Origin: Lepus europaeus
Lineage: Eukaryota > Chordata > Mammalia > Lagomorpha > Leporidae
NCBI RefSeq assembly: GCF_033115175.1
Contig: NC_084827.1
Coordinates: 175,585,401-175,649,400, forward strand
DNA: 64,000 bases
Reading direction: 5' to 3'
Below are positions 55,460 to 64,000 of this stretch, in pieces. The notes under the pieces were generated by a model. The model did no database searches. It saw only the letters and a program-made list of their open reading frames with translations, and had not been told where the DNA came from. The position numbers and the translations under genes are program-made. How positions within the stretch are numbered: the first letter of the stretch is position 1; each line of letters begins with the position of its first letter.

Positions 55460-57650
55460 AGCATCGTGCGGATCTGTTTATTTGGCAAATCGGAGTAATC
55501 AAGGCTTTCGATATTAACTGTGCTGGTTTCCCAAGTGCACATACAGCAGGTGTGTCTCTGGCTCATTCAGACAAGCAGCACAAGTAGGGTCGCATTAATG
55601 GCCCAACAGTGGCTCCCAGCGCCTCTGCCCTTCTGGCTTTCCCCAACTCACCGGCTGCCCCTTGCTGGGGAGTCACCCTAGGCTGCACCCCAGGCCTGAG
55701 CCTGTTAACACTAGGGCCACCCCGTCTGCCCCCACTGTAGCCACAGGGCCCCAGCTGGTGCTGGGCCACTCAGGCTGTGGCTACTCAGAGACTGGACCTT
55801 CGTGTAAGACAGCCCCCCACCCTGGCCTGCTGCACGGGATCTGTGCCCGCTCGCCAGGCCCTGCGGAGACAGAGACAGAGGGAGAAGGCCCCTCCTCCCC
55901 ACAGGGTCCCTGGACACCATGCCCACCGACACCAAGATGCCACCCCCTCCAAGGCCCAGCCCCTGACATCACATCATGGGCAATGGCTCTGTCCCTGGAC
56001 AGGCCCCAGCGGCCACAGTCAAGATTCTAGGTTTGAACGTTGCTGGGGAAGCAGGTGGTGTCAGGGCCCGCTGAGCTTTTCCTCTTAAGAAGCCGCTAAC
56101 CCTGAGCGATGATGGGCACACGTGCACCTGCAGGCTACCTTGTCAGTGCCACCAACCGGGCTCCCCGCGGCAACACAGAGAGTGCCATAGGAGGACGGCG
56201 GGGGGCAGTGTGTAGTGTCCATGGCAGGGGGAGGGGGAGGCAGCCGGGCTGCACGGAGCCTCCTCTGTGGTCTGCAGAGCCCCTGTGGACTCTGGCTCCC
56301 CTCCCAGTGTAATGACTCCAGCATCAGGGACACTTTGTCCCTTCCACCTCCCTGCCAGGCCCCCACTCATCCCCCTCCCCATCAGGGCACAGACACGCCC
56401 TCCTCCCACCTCCTCCTCCATCCCCTCCTCTCCCCCCTCTCCTCCTCCTCTTCCCTCTCCCTCCTTCCTTCTCCCACTCCTGGTCCCAGTCCTCCCCACT
56501 CTGCCGCCCCTCCCCCCAAGCCTCCAGGGCAGGTGGGCGGAGGCTGCTTCTCTCCCCTGGCTTGGCTCATGTCGGGAGGCATCAGCACTCCTCACCCTGC
56601 CCACTCACTGCTGAGTCACTGTCACTCTGGCTGTCCTTAGGCCAGCAGAGCCCTGACACTTGTTTCTAGTTCCCAGCGCCCCCAGAGCCCCTTGCTCTGG
56701 CCTCTGAGGACACAGTCCCCCATTCCCCACTGGAGAGGAACAGCTCTGTGGGCTGCACCACCCGTGCCACCTGCCCAGCGAGCAAGAGATGCAGCGCCTC
56801 ACTCTCTCTCAAGCCCGAAGCTTTGCTCAGCGTTTTTGAGGACGCAGGAAGAGCCCCCCCCCACTTGCTGGGGACAGAAAGCTGGTGTTCAGGAGGACCC
56901 CTCTCCCAGGGCCATCGCCCTCAGTCTCCCCCACCCTGAGAGGCGCTGACCCTCCACACAGTGGACGCCCTGAAGTGTGACCCCGGCGGAGGAGCTGTCC
57001 TTGCCAGCCCCTGGCCTGTCTCCTGCCTTCCCCATGGGCATCCTGTCCCTTCTGGCTCTCAGGAGTCACCAGTGCCTTTGCACCATCTTCCCACTGTGGC
57101 CACAAACTTCCCCGTGGCCTCATCATCTGCAGCCTTCTCGGGCACGCCCACCTGCTATCCTCTCTTCCAGGGCTCCGGATGGGACCAGAATGCACAAAAG
57201 TCCGCCTCCCCCTGGGATCCCCAGATGGAAAGGGGCCTGAGCCGGCCCTACCACTCCCACTCCGTCTCTGCCCAAGACACCCCCACTGCAAGCAGCTCTG
57301 CCGAATCCCTCCCTCCTCGCCTCTTTCTTTCCGGAATCTTCTCCTCTAACAGCCCATCAGGGCATGCTGGGATTGATCTCACTCTCCTTCTCAAGTCTTG
57401 GGCACCGACATCGGGAATGCCTCTGGATCTTCAGAGCACCCCAAACACGGGTGACTTGTGCTGCGCCGTCTGGGTGCTGGGGAAAGGGCTCTGGCGAACG
57501 ACAAACGGAAATGGTGTTCGGTGGGCAGCGGGGGGAGCGCAGCCGTCGGCGGGCTGCGGTCACACTGCCACATCGCAGCCCCGGCCACAGGACAGCCGAG
57601 ACCAGGATTCGGGGCTGGGGTCTCCTTCCTCCGAGCAGAGCTCCCCACCC
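55460..57650 (-). other. Probable GPR55 3' UTR
   Basis: No AATAAA occurs on the - strand between the GPR55 stop and 55482, so the first canonical signal implies a 3' UTR of about 2.2 kb. The interval has no SINEs, unlike its surroundings, which fits transcribed sequence. A long purine-rich (in mRNA sense) tract lies at about 56395-56520. The extent is inferred. Confidence 0.45.
55477..55482 (-). terminator. Candidate GPR55 polyadenylation signal
   Basis: AATAAA on the - strand in 'gccaaataaacagatc' (sense of GPR55), 2.17 kb after the stop; first canonical hexamer encountered. Confidence 0.45.
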
Positions 57651-58577
57651 TTAGCCCCTGGAAGTCACGGTGTCCAGCTGCACCCTGGAAGGCCGGCGGG
57701 CCATGATGTCCATGCGGAACTCTTTGATGACAAAGTAGTAGCAGAAGACATCCAGGCAGCAGTTGACGTTGGAGAAGCACAAGGCCAGCTGCAGGAACAA
57801 GCTGATGTTCTGCTTGGCCCCGCACTGCGCGATGAAGCCGTTCCTCACCAGGAACTGCAGGAAGAAGGCCAAGTGCACGGGCAGGAAGGAGACCACGAAG
57901 ACGGCCAGGCTGGCGGCGATGCTGCGGATGCAGGCCCTCTGCTGCACCCAGTCCTGGGTGTAGTCCCTGTGGCGCCGCAGGAGTTGGATGCTGCGCGAGG
58001 AGCAGAAGCCCATGACGGCCAAGGGCAGGAGGAAGCCGAACACCTCCAGCGGGAAGAAGACCTTGGCGCTCCACGTGCCATCCGACATGTTGTGGAAGCA
58101 CTTGTACTCCATCTCACCGTGGAAGCTGTAGACGGGAATGCTCCCGGCCCACACCAGGCCCCAGATGGTGCAGCAGATGCCGAAGATCTTGCCGGGGGAC
58201 CGCAGGTGGCTGACCAGGAATGGGTACCGGATGGCCAGGTACCTGTCCAGGCTGATGAAGCAGATGGTAAAGACGCTCCCGTACATGCTGACGAAGTAGA
58301 GGCACTCCACCAGCGTGCAGAAGGCCGGCACCGGGGGCCGCACCTGCGACAGGACCATCTTGAACGGGAGCGAGAGCACCAGCAGCAGGTCGAAGATGGC
58401 CAGGTTGATCATGTAGATGGAGGTGGCCTTGTAGTCCGGCCACCTCCTCTTCAGGAAGGAGCTGAAGCCGCGGATGGCCAGCACGTTGAGCAGGAGGCCC
58501 AGCAGGAAGGTGGGGATGTGGACGGCCAGCTGTAGGGTGTTCATCAGCTCGTCCACGTACTTGAATGAGCAGCTCAT
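57651..58577 (-). CDS. GPR55: G-protein coupled receptor 55, single coding exon
   Basis: 308 residues from ATG at 58577-58575 to TAA at 57653-57651. It is a plasma-membrane class A GPCR; in other mammals it responds to lysophosphatidylinositol and couples to G12/13 and Gq (known for the family, not shown here). Visible features: TM1 N31, TM2 D63 (NLAIFDLLL), Cys87-Cys160 pair, DRY at 111-113 (human has DRF), sequon N163-M-S, TM6 FLPVHL, and TM7 NCCLDVFCYYF in place of NPxxY as in human. The tail ends TSRG, as in other mammals. Human has 319 residues. Here the N-terminus is 7 residues shorter and lacks the N-terminal sequon, one residue is missing in loop 2, and three near the C-terminus. An upstream in-frame TTG codon is not a start: it lies before a splice acceptor. 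Confidence 0.97.
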   Translation of the reverse strand: MSCSFKYVDELMNTLQLAVHIPTFLLGLLLNVLAIRGFSSFLKRRWPDYKATSIYMINLAIFDLLLVLSLPFKMVLSQVRPPVPAFCTLVECLYFVSMYGSVFTICFISLDRYLAIRYPFLVSHLRSPGKIFGICCTIWGLVWAGSIPVYSFHGEMEYKCFHNMSDGTWSAKVFFPLEVFGFLLPLAVMGFCSSRSIQLLRRHRDYTQDWVQQRACIRSIAASLAVFVVSFLPVHLAFFLQFLVRNGFIAQCGAKQNISLFLQLALCFSNVNCCLDVFCYYFVIKEFRMDIMARRPSRVQLDTVTSRG

Positions 58578-58584
58578 GTTCTCA

Positions 58585-58592
58585 CCTGCAAC
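58585..58592 (-). promoter_or_regulatory. Splice acceptor of the GPR55 coding exon
   Basis: On the - strand 'tggctcgtgttgcag' precedes GTGAGAACATG. The exon would start at 58585, leaving an 8-nt 5' UTR before the ATG. Upstream non-coding exons must lie at higher coordinates; none is identified in the window. Confidence 0.65.
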
Positions 58593-58657
58593 ACGAGCCA
58601 AGGGTTAGAGGGCGTTCCTCTCGCCCTCCTCAAGTCACGGCCCCAAGTGATTTTGTC

Positions 58658-58709
58658 TTTAAAGATTTATTTATTTGAAAGGCAGAGCTACAGAGAGGAA
58701 GAGGCAGAC

Positions 58710-58748
<39 letters not shown>

Positions 58749-59007
58749 TCTTCCATCCGCTGGCTCACTCCCCAGATGGCCACAGTGGCCGGAGCTGAGC
58801 CGATCCAAAGTCAGGAGCCAGGAGCTTCTTCCAGGTCTCCCATACGGGTGCAGAGGCCCAAGAACTTGGGCCATCTTCTACTGCTTTCCCAGGACATAGC
58901 AGAGAGCTGGATCGGAAGTGGAGCAGCCAGGACTTGAACCGGCGCCCATATGGGATGCCGGCACTGTAGGCGGAGGCTTTACCCGCTACACCACAGCGCC
59001 AGCCCCT
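58658..59007 (-). mobile_element. CSINE with target duplication, in GPR55 intron
   Basis: Antisense C repeat with a (GA)n at about 58700-58746. Flanks caagtgattttgtc (58644-58657) and caagtaattttgtc (59008-59021) differ by one base. It sits only about 70 nt upstream of the coding exon. Confidence 0.93.
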
Positions 59008-59021
59008 CAAGTAATTTTGTC

Positions 59022-60470
59022 AAGGATAATAAACACCTTCACACAGCTATTGGTGTGAATGGAATCCCAATTACAAAACACAGAAAAGGAAAATGACCTC
59101 TAGGCACGGCACCCAGATAGAACCACTGTGACCTGTGTACAGCGGCTTCTGCGTGGACGGTGGGGTCACATAAGCCCATGGTAAGATGGAACTGCGTTTG
59201 CTGTGTCCAACCTGGCTCAGCCTTGCTACCTCAGACACGCTCAGAGCACTCCCGTCAGCCTGCTGTTGGGCCAAAGCATCAAGAATAAAGCCTGTTTGCA
59301 AGCAATGTGCTGAATGGCACCGCCAAGGACTGGATACTGCACCTGCAGTGGTAGCAGAGTGGATGCCCGGATGTGCTTCTGCACCACGAGAAAGCCAAGA
59401 AACGGTTTGGTGAGGCACCCCTGGGCGTCACTCCAGACTCGTGGCCTCGTTCTCTCTGCACCACACACACACACACACACGTTTTTCTTTTACAAAAGTG
59501 GACCGTACTGTGTACAAACATGCAAACGTGTTCCTTTGTGTGTGTGTGTGTGTGTGTGTGATTAGAATTCCTTCTGCTGAACGTCATGACGATAACACAA
59601 AACCTTGACTCACACTGGTTTAACCAGAAAAGAATTCCCCATAATGGAAAACATGACAACTACGGTGGGGCTGGCTTCAGGTGCAGCTTGAGAACGGGTT
59701 CAAATGCCGTCTCCAGGACTCAACCACGCTCTGATTCTGCCCTCCCCCTGCCCTCCCCCGCCCACCTTCCCATGCTTGGCAGCTTCCCTGAGCGTAGGCA
59801 TCAGGCAATCATCACATCGGATTTCCCTGGACTCGGATTTATTTCCCCATTCATTGGCTCAGGAAGAACATTTGACTCACCCAGAGGCAAGAAAAGCAAT
59901 AAAACTCTCGCTGGGGTTTCCAGGCAGAGTGTCCACACTGCTTCTGCGGGATTCAAAGTTCGGAAGGCCTTGGTGTCTGGAACCAAGCGAGGGCTTGAAG
60001 TCCCCACAGGGCAAACACAGGCGCTTAGGCAGGCAGGAAATCAGAGCTGGCCTCAGGGACGGGAGGACCAAGACTCCCAGGCTCTGACCGCACAGGGATG
60101 GAGTCTGAGGCAGGCCTGGGAGGCAAGGGGGGGATGCATCCTCGCTGTGTGGCCTCATACCCAGGTGGTGGCCATGGAGCAGCTCAAGGCCAGCATGTCC
60201 CACCCAGGCCTCCCGGGAGAAGCGAGAATTCAAATAAGCCACAATGATCACCCTCCCCTGTGTGCCCACCCGCCCACCACTCGCCTCCTTTGCCATCTTC
60301 CCCACTCCCTGCCGGTGAGGCCAAGCTACTGTGCACCTCTGAGCCTCTGGCTATGACTTCCTGGCTAGCTGGGCCGAGGTCCCAAGATACAGCTGGCACG
60401 GACAGTCTCTCACCGGAGAATCTCGCACCGGTGATCGGTGCTGCCATATCTTTCTGTCTATGTGGTTATC
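59022..60470. other. GPR55 upstream intron, no exon recognised
   Basis: Mixed unique sequence. A (CA)n at 59462-59480 and a (TG)n at 59536-59560 form an inverted pair. 'cacagaaaaggaaaatgacc' near 59079 may be an L1M 3' UTR trace. No coding exon. Confidence 0.45.
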
Positions 60471-60485
60471 CTAGGCTTTTTGTTT

Positions 60486-60840
60486 TTTTAATTGAAAAGG
60501 CATCCCACTCAGTAAGATACCCAAACAGTACAAAAGAACACACAACTGAACGCCAGCCTCCGTAGAACCCCAGGGCCTCATGGTACTTTCATGGTTAACA
60601 GTCTCCTGTATTTTTTTTTTCCTAGAAGTTTGCCAAGCGTATGCATAGACATACACGTAAAATGTGGAAAATATGCCTATAGCTGTGTCTCTTGCTTCTT
60701 TTACTGAACAGTGTTTCCTGGAATTTGTCCCATGTCAGATGTGAGTCAGCCGTTTATCTCTAACAGCATCATTGCATCCTAGTGTGTGGATAAACCACAG
60801 CTCGCCCAGCCAGGGGCCTGTTGATGAAGATGTCCCAAAG
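60486..60840 (-). mobile_element. Old L1 3'-end fragment
   Basis: 'tttactgaacagtgtttcct', 'ggaatttgtcccatgtcag', 'tgcatcctagtgtgtggata' and 'cctgttgatgaagatg' follow the antisense L1M 3' region ('catctttccatgtc ... tattccattgtatggata ... ctattgatggac'). Confidence 0.5.
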
Positions 60841-60947
60841 CCCACAGTAACCACCCCCATGACTTATTTCCTTGCTCCACAGCGGTGGCCAAGAGCATTC
60901 TTGCCCTGCTGTTGCATCACACCTGGAGCTGTGGGAAGAGCTTGGCT

Positions 60948-61016
60948 CTTGAAGCCAGGAGCCAAGAACTCCATCTGGGTCTTCCACATGCGTGGCAGGA
61001 ATCCAAGTATTTATGA
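60948..61016 (-). mobile_element. CSINE internal fragment
   Basis: Only the middle of an antisense C repeat: 'gaagccaggagccaagaact', 'ccatctgggtcttccacatg', 'gtggcaggaatccaagta'. Confidence 0.7.
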
Positions 61017-61563
61017 TACAGGCAGGCAGATAGGATTAAACCAATTAGACTCATGAGCTGGAAAACCATGCCCCCTCCTGCCCCCTGTAAGATCTTATGT
61101 CCCTACCTGATCTTACCTGTATACACCCCACCTTTTGATTAGATTATGCAACCACTCCCCTTTTGGAAGCGGATAAAAGATGTGGATAAACAGATCTGGA
61201 TAAAATAGCAACGGGAAATCAGCTCTTGCTATACGCCCCCTAAGGCAGACTTTGCAATCTCTGATTTCCAGCTGGAGTTTTATAAAAAGGAGCAGACTTC
61301 CATATAAATGTAATTCTGATCTTAATTCAGATAAAGATATGATAAAATATCAGCATCTTAAATCATCAAGGTGTAATTGATAAATGTACATTGGGTAAAA
61401 GTAAATGAGATAATTGTGTCTAAATGTAAACATTGGTACTCTTTTTCATCTTACAGTCTATGGAAAAACTATTTGGGTTTGCTAACATATGTTTTCATAA
61501 ACTATCATATGTGAAAACTAATTCAAAACTGCTTGAAAGTACCTAAAGTTAGAATTCAATGTT

Positions 61564-61892
61564 GGGGCTGGTGCTGTGACGTAGCAGGTAAAGCCACTGC
61601 CTGCAGCATCCCACATGGGCACCAGTTTGAGTCCTGGCTGCTTCACTTCCGATCCAGCTCTCTGCTATGTCCTGGGAAAGCAGTAGAAGATGGCCCAAGT
61701 CCTTGGGCCCCTGCACCCACCTGGGAGACCCAGAAGAAGCTCCTGGCTCATGATTTCAGGTCGGCTCAGCTCCGGCCATTGCGGCCATCTGGGGAGTGAC
61801 CAGCGAATGGAAGATCTCTCTCTCTCTCTTTCTGCTCTCATAATTCTGCCTTTCAAATAAAATAAATACATCTTTTTATTTTTTAAAAAAAG
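61564..61892 (+). mobile_element. CSINE
   Basis: C repeat from 'ggggctggtgctgtgacgta' to 'tttcaaataaaataaataca'. Confidence 0.92.
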
Positions 61893-62026
61893 CATTCACT
61901 ATGTTATCTTATTTAGAAAACATCTTAATTTGGAGATTTTTAAGGCATTATTTCAAAATGTAAGTCAAGGAGATCAGCAGAAACATTTGGAAACAGCCCT
62001 AAATCTGTTTTCAAAATCTGTTTACA

Positions 62027-62390
62027 GGTCAGCGCCGTGGCTCAAAAGGCTAATCCTCTGCCTGCGGTGCCAGCATCCTGGGTTCTAGTCCCGGTCGGAG
62101 TGCCGGATTCTGTCCAGGTTGCTCCTCTTCCAGGCCAGCTCTCTGCTGTGGCCCGGGAGTGCAGTGGAGGATGGCCCAAGTGCTTGGGTCCTGCACCCGC
62201 ATGGGAGACCAGGAGGAAGCACCTAGCTCCTGGCTTCGAATCAGCGCGGTGCACTGCCCGGAGCGCACCAGCAGCAGCAGCCATTGGGGGGTAAACCAAC
62301 AAAAAAGGAAGACCTTTCTCTTTGTCTCTCTCTCACTGTCCACTCTGCCTGTCAAAAAAAAAAAACAAAAAACAAAAAAACAAAAAAAAC
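62027..62390 (+). mobile_element. Young CSINE with 12-bp target duplication
   Basis: Near-consensus C repeat with an (A)nC tail. Flanks aatctgtttaca at 62015-62026 and 62391-62402. Confidence 0.95.
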
Positions 62391-63449
62391 AATCTGTTTA
62401 CAAACTGCAGCATCTCCTTTGAATAGTTGTTGTTTAACTGGTGACAGTTTTCTAACCAGCTCCAGTAAGCTTTCTTCTCTTCCCTAATTCTGATTCTGTT
62501 AATATTTTCCAAGTACTAATTTCCAAATGATTCCATGTGTTAACCCTTATGTTTAAGGTTTTATTTTTTGGATGCCTAAGAGACACATGTTTTGTTTTCT
62601 GTTGAATTTATTATGCTCTCTACTGTCTCTGTTAAGATCTGACTGTTTCAAAACAGCTGAGTTTGTAGTAAAGTTTTATTTGAGTATATACTTATTCTAA
62701 AGCATTTGAGCGATCCCTTTATAGCAATGATCATGTCTGGTCTATGTTATGCCATGATGCTAAGGGACGCTGTTGCTACCAGATATTTTAAGCCTTCTTG
62801 GCATCTTTGACAGGCTTTCAAAAAAAATGAAATAAAATAAAAGTTCCAAATTTCTTGGACTTTGGTATTTCCTGTTGGGTTCCTGGAAATGTCAAAGGAT
62901 ATATCTCTCATCTTGTAGAGACACCAGCTAATCAGGCTATGTGGATTAAATTAAAGCTACTGTTAAGGTGTGAAGTGGTGCTAAATTTTAAGTTATGACA
63001 ATGTAAAATGCTACTGATACAAATGCCCAGAAGTTACAAAAGTCTAATGGTCTTGTTATCAGACATGATGCTTATTTTAATTAAAAAGGCCCAGAGGCCT
63101 AAAAGGAATAAATGTTTTTATAAAATCTTACAGGTGCTTTCAAAAATACTGTGTGGAGAAAGCAAGTGCCTCTTGTTGGTTAATGAGTTCATAATTTTAA
63201 ACATGGCTTTTTAAAGCCTTTTGCCATCCACAGTTTTGTATTCTCCAGACACTAAAAATCAGATTACTGCTCATGGAAGTTAAAGCATTGTTGGTTCTGT
63301 GTTTAAATGTGTTCTCTTTTAAGTCCCAAAGGACTTCTTTTTCCCTGACTTCTACTGTGTTCAATACTTCGGGACAGTTCTGTAAGCAGATAAAGCCAAT
63401 AAGGGACTACAGGTGCCAACTGAGGCAAAAGTATGTATGTAAATTCAAG

Positions 63450-63808
63450 GGTTTTTTAAATTATTTATTTATTTATTTTGACAGGCAGAGTGGACAGTGA
63501 GAGAGAGAGACAGAGAGAAAGGTCTTCCTTTTGCCGTTGGTTCACCCTCCAATGGCCGCCGCGGCTGGTGCGCTGTGGTCGGCCCACCGCGCTGATCCGA
63601 TAGCAGGAGCCAGGTGCTTCTCCTGGTCTCCCATGGGGTGCAGGGCCCAAGCACTTGGGCCATCCTCCTCTGCACTCTCTGGCCACAGCAGAGAGCTGGC
63701 CTGGAAGAGGGGCAACCGGGACAGAATCCGGCACCCCAACCGGGACTAGAACCCGGTGTGCCGGAGCCGCAAGGCGGAGGATTAGCCTATTGAGCCGCAG
63801 TGCAGGCC
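63450..63808 (-). mobile_element. Young CSINE with 10-bp target duplication
   Basis: Near-consensus antisense C repeat. Flanks taaattcaag at 63440-63449 and 63809-63818. Confidence 0.95.
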
Positions 63809-63837
63809 TAAATTCAAGTTATTAAGAGCAGGAAGTG

Positions 63838-64000
63838 GCCGGCGCCGTGGCTCAACAGGCTAATCCTCCGCCTTGCGGCGCCGGCACACCGGGTTCTAGT
63901 CCCGGTCAGGGCACCGATCCTGTCCCGGTTGCCCCTCTTCCAGGCCAGCTCTCTGCTGTGGCCAGGGAGTGCAGTGGAGGACAGCCCAAGTCCTTGGGCT
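63838..64000 (+). mobile_element. Young CSINE, cut by the window end
   Basis: Consensus-like head (ggccggcgccgtggctcaac) with B-box-like 'gggttctagtcccggtcagg'. It continues past the window. Confidence 0.95.

Larger units (their letters stand above)
61017..63440. other. AT-rich block of unknown origin with two CSINEs
   Basis: Sharp change to low GC compared with the GC-rich locus. No gene or exon recognised. The first 250 bp contain TATA-like 'ggataaaaga' and 'ggataaaataga'-like motifs. The rest has the texture of an interspersed repeat, but I could not assign a family. Confidence 0.4.

Noticed and set aside
56961-58535. 524-codon + frame opposite GPR55
   Set aside because: Its strongest part is the antisense shadow of the GPR55 coding exon; no independent evidence.
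57654-58601. GPR55 start at the upstream in-frame codon (58601)
   Set aside because: That codon is TTG and lies upstream of a splice acceptor; the ATG at 58577 matches the family N-terminus.

Overview
The window is mammalian nuclear DNA, almost certainly from a lagomorph and most likely the European rabbit. About forty copies of the rabbit C repeat (CSINE, a tRNA-derived SINE with a CT-rich internal stretch and an A-rich tail) lie on both strands, and there is a rabbit-type L1 3' end. No tool was run; family names come from recognising sequence features.

Two host protein-coding genes are present in the order and orientation known from human 2q37.1. ITM2C is on the + strand and complete: six coding exons from 21755 to 32281, 268 residues, a CpG-island promoter and a poly(A) signal at 33163. 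GPR55 is on the - strand, with a single coding exon at 57651-58577 (308 residues) and a likely long 3' UTR reaching to about 55.46 kb. The two genes converge, with about 22 kb between their 3' ends. The first 20 kb corresponds to the CAB39-ITM2C intergenic interval in human. The last 5.4 kb should be GPR55 upstream intron.

Two processed host-gene copies are embedded. One is a broken ferritin light chain (FTL) copy at 17.5-18.3 kb whose 5' UTR lacks the iron-responsive element. The other is an RPS14 copy at 38.9-39.4 kb that keeps a full-length 151-codon frame.

The rest is mobile-element debris of several ages. An ancient antisense L1 (about 35.0-40.9 kb) carries at least nine later insertions. 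Other pieces are further L1M fragments, MIR and L2 pieces, a MER20, two other DNA-transposon relics, a clean solo LTR with 6-bp target duplications at 53361-53678, and very weak older LTR-like pieces. An 0.8-kb TG-rich tandem array lies at 7.26-8.08 kb. An AT-rich block at 61.0-63.4 kb is unassigned.

ITM2C makes a type II membrane protein with a BRICHOS domain and a furin-released C-terminal peptide. GPR55 is a class A receptor for lysophosphatidylinositol. They are neighbours by synteny; nothing here suggests a shared pathway. I found no novel multi-gene system. The most interesting items are evolutionary: the retrocopies, the nested insertions, the shortened GPR55 N-terminus, and several candidate regulatory or structured DNA elements.
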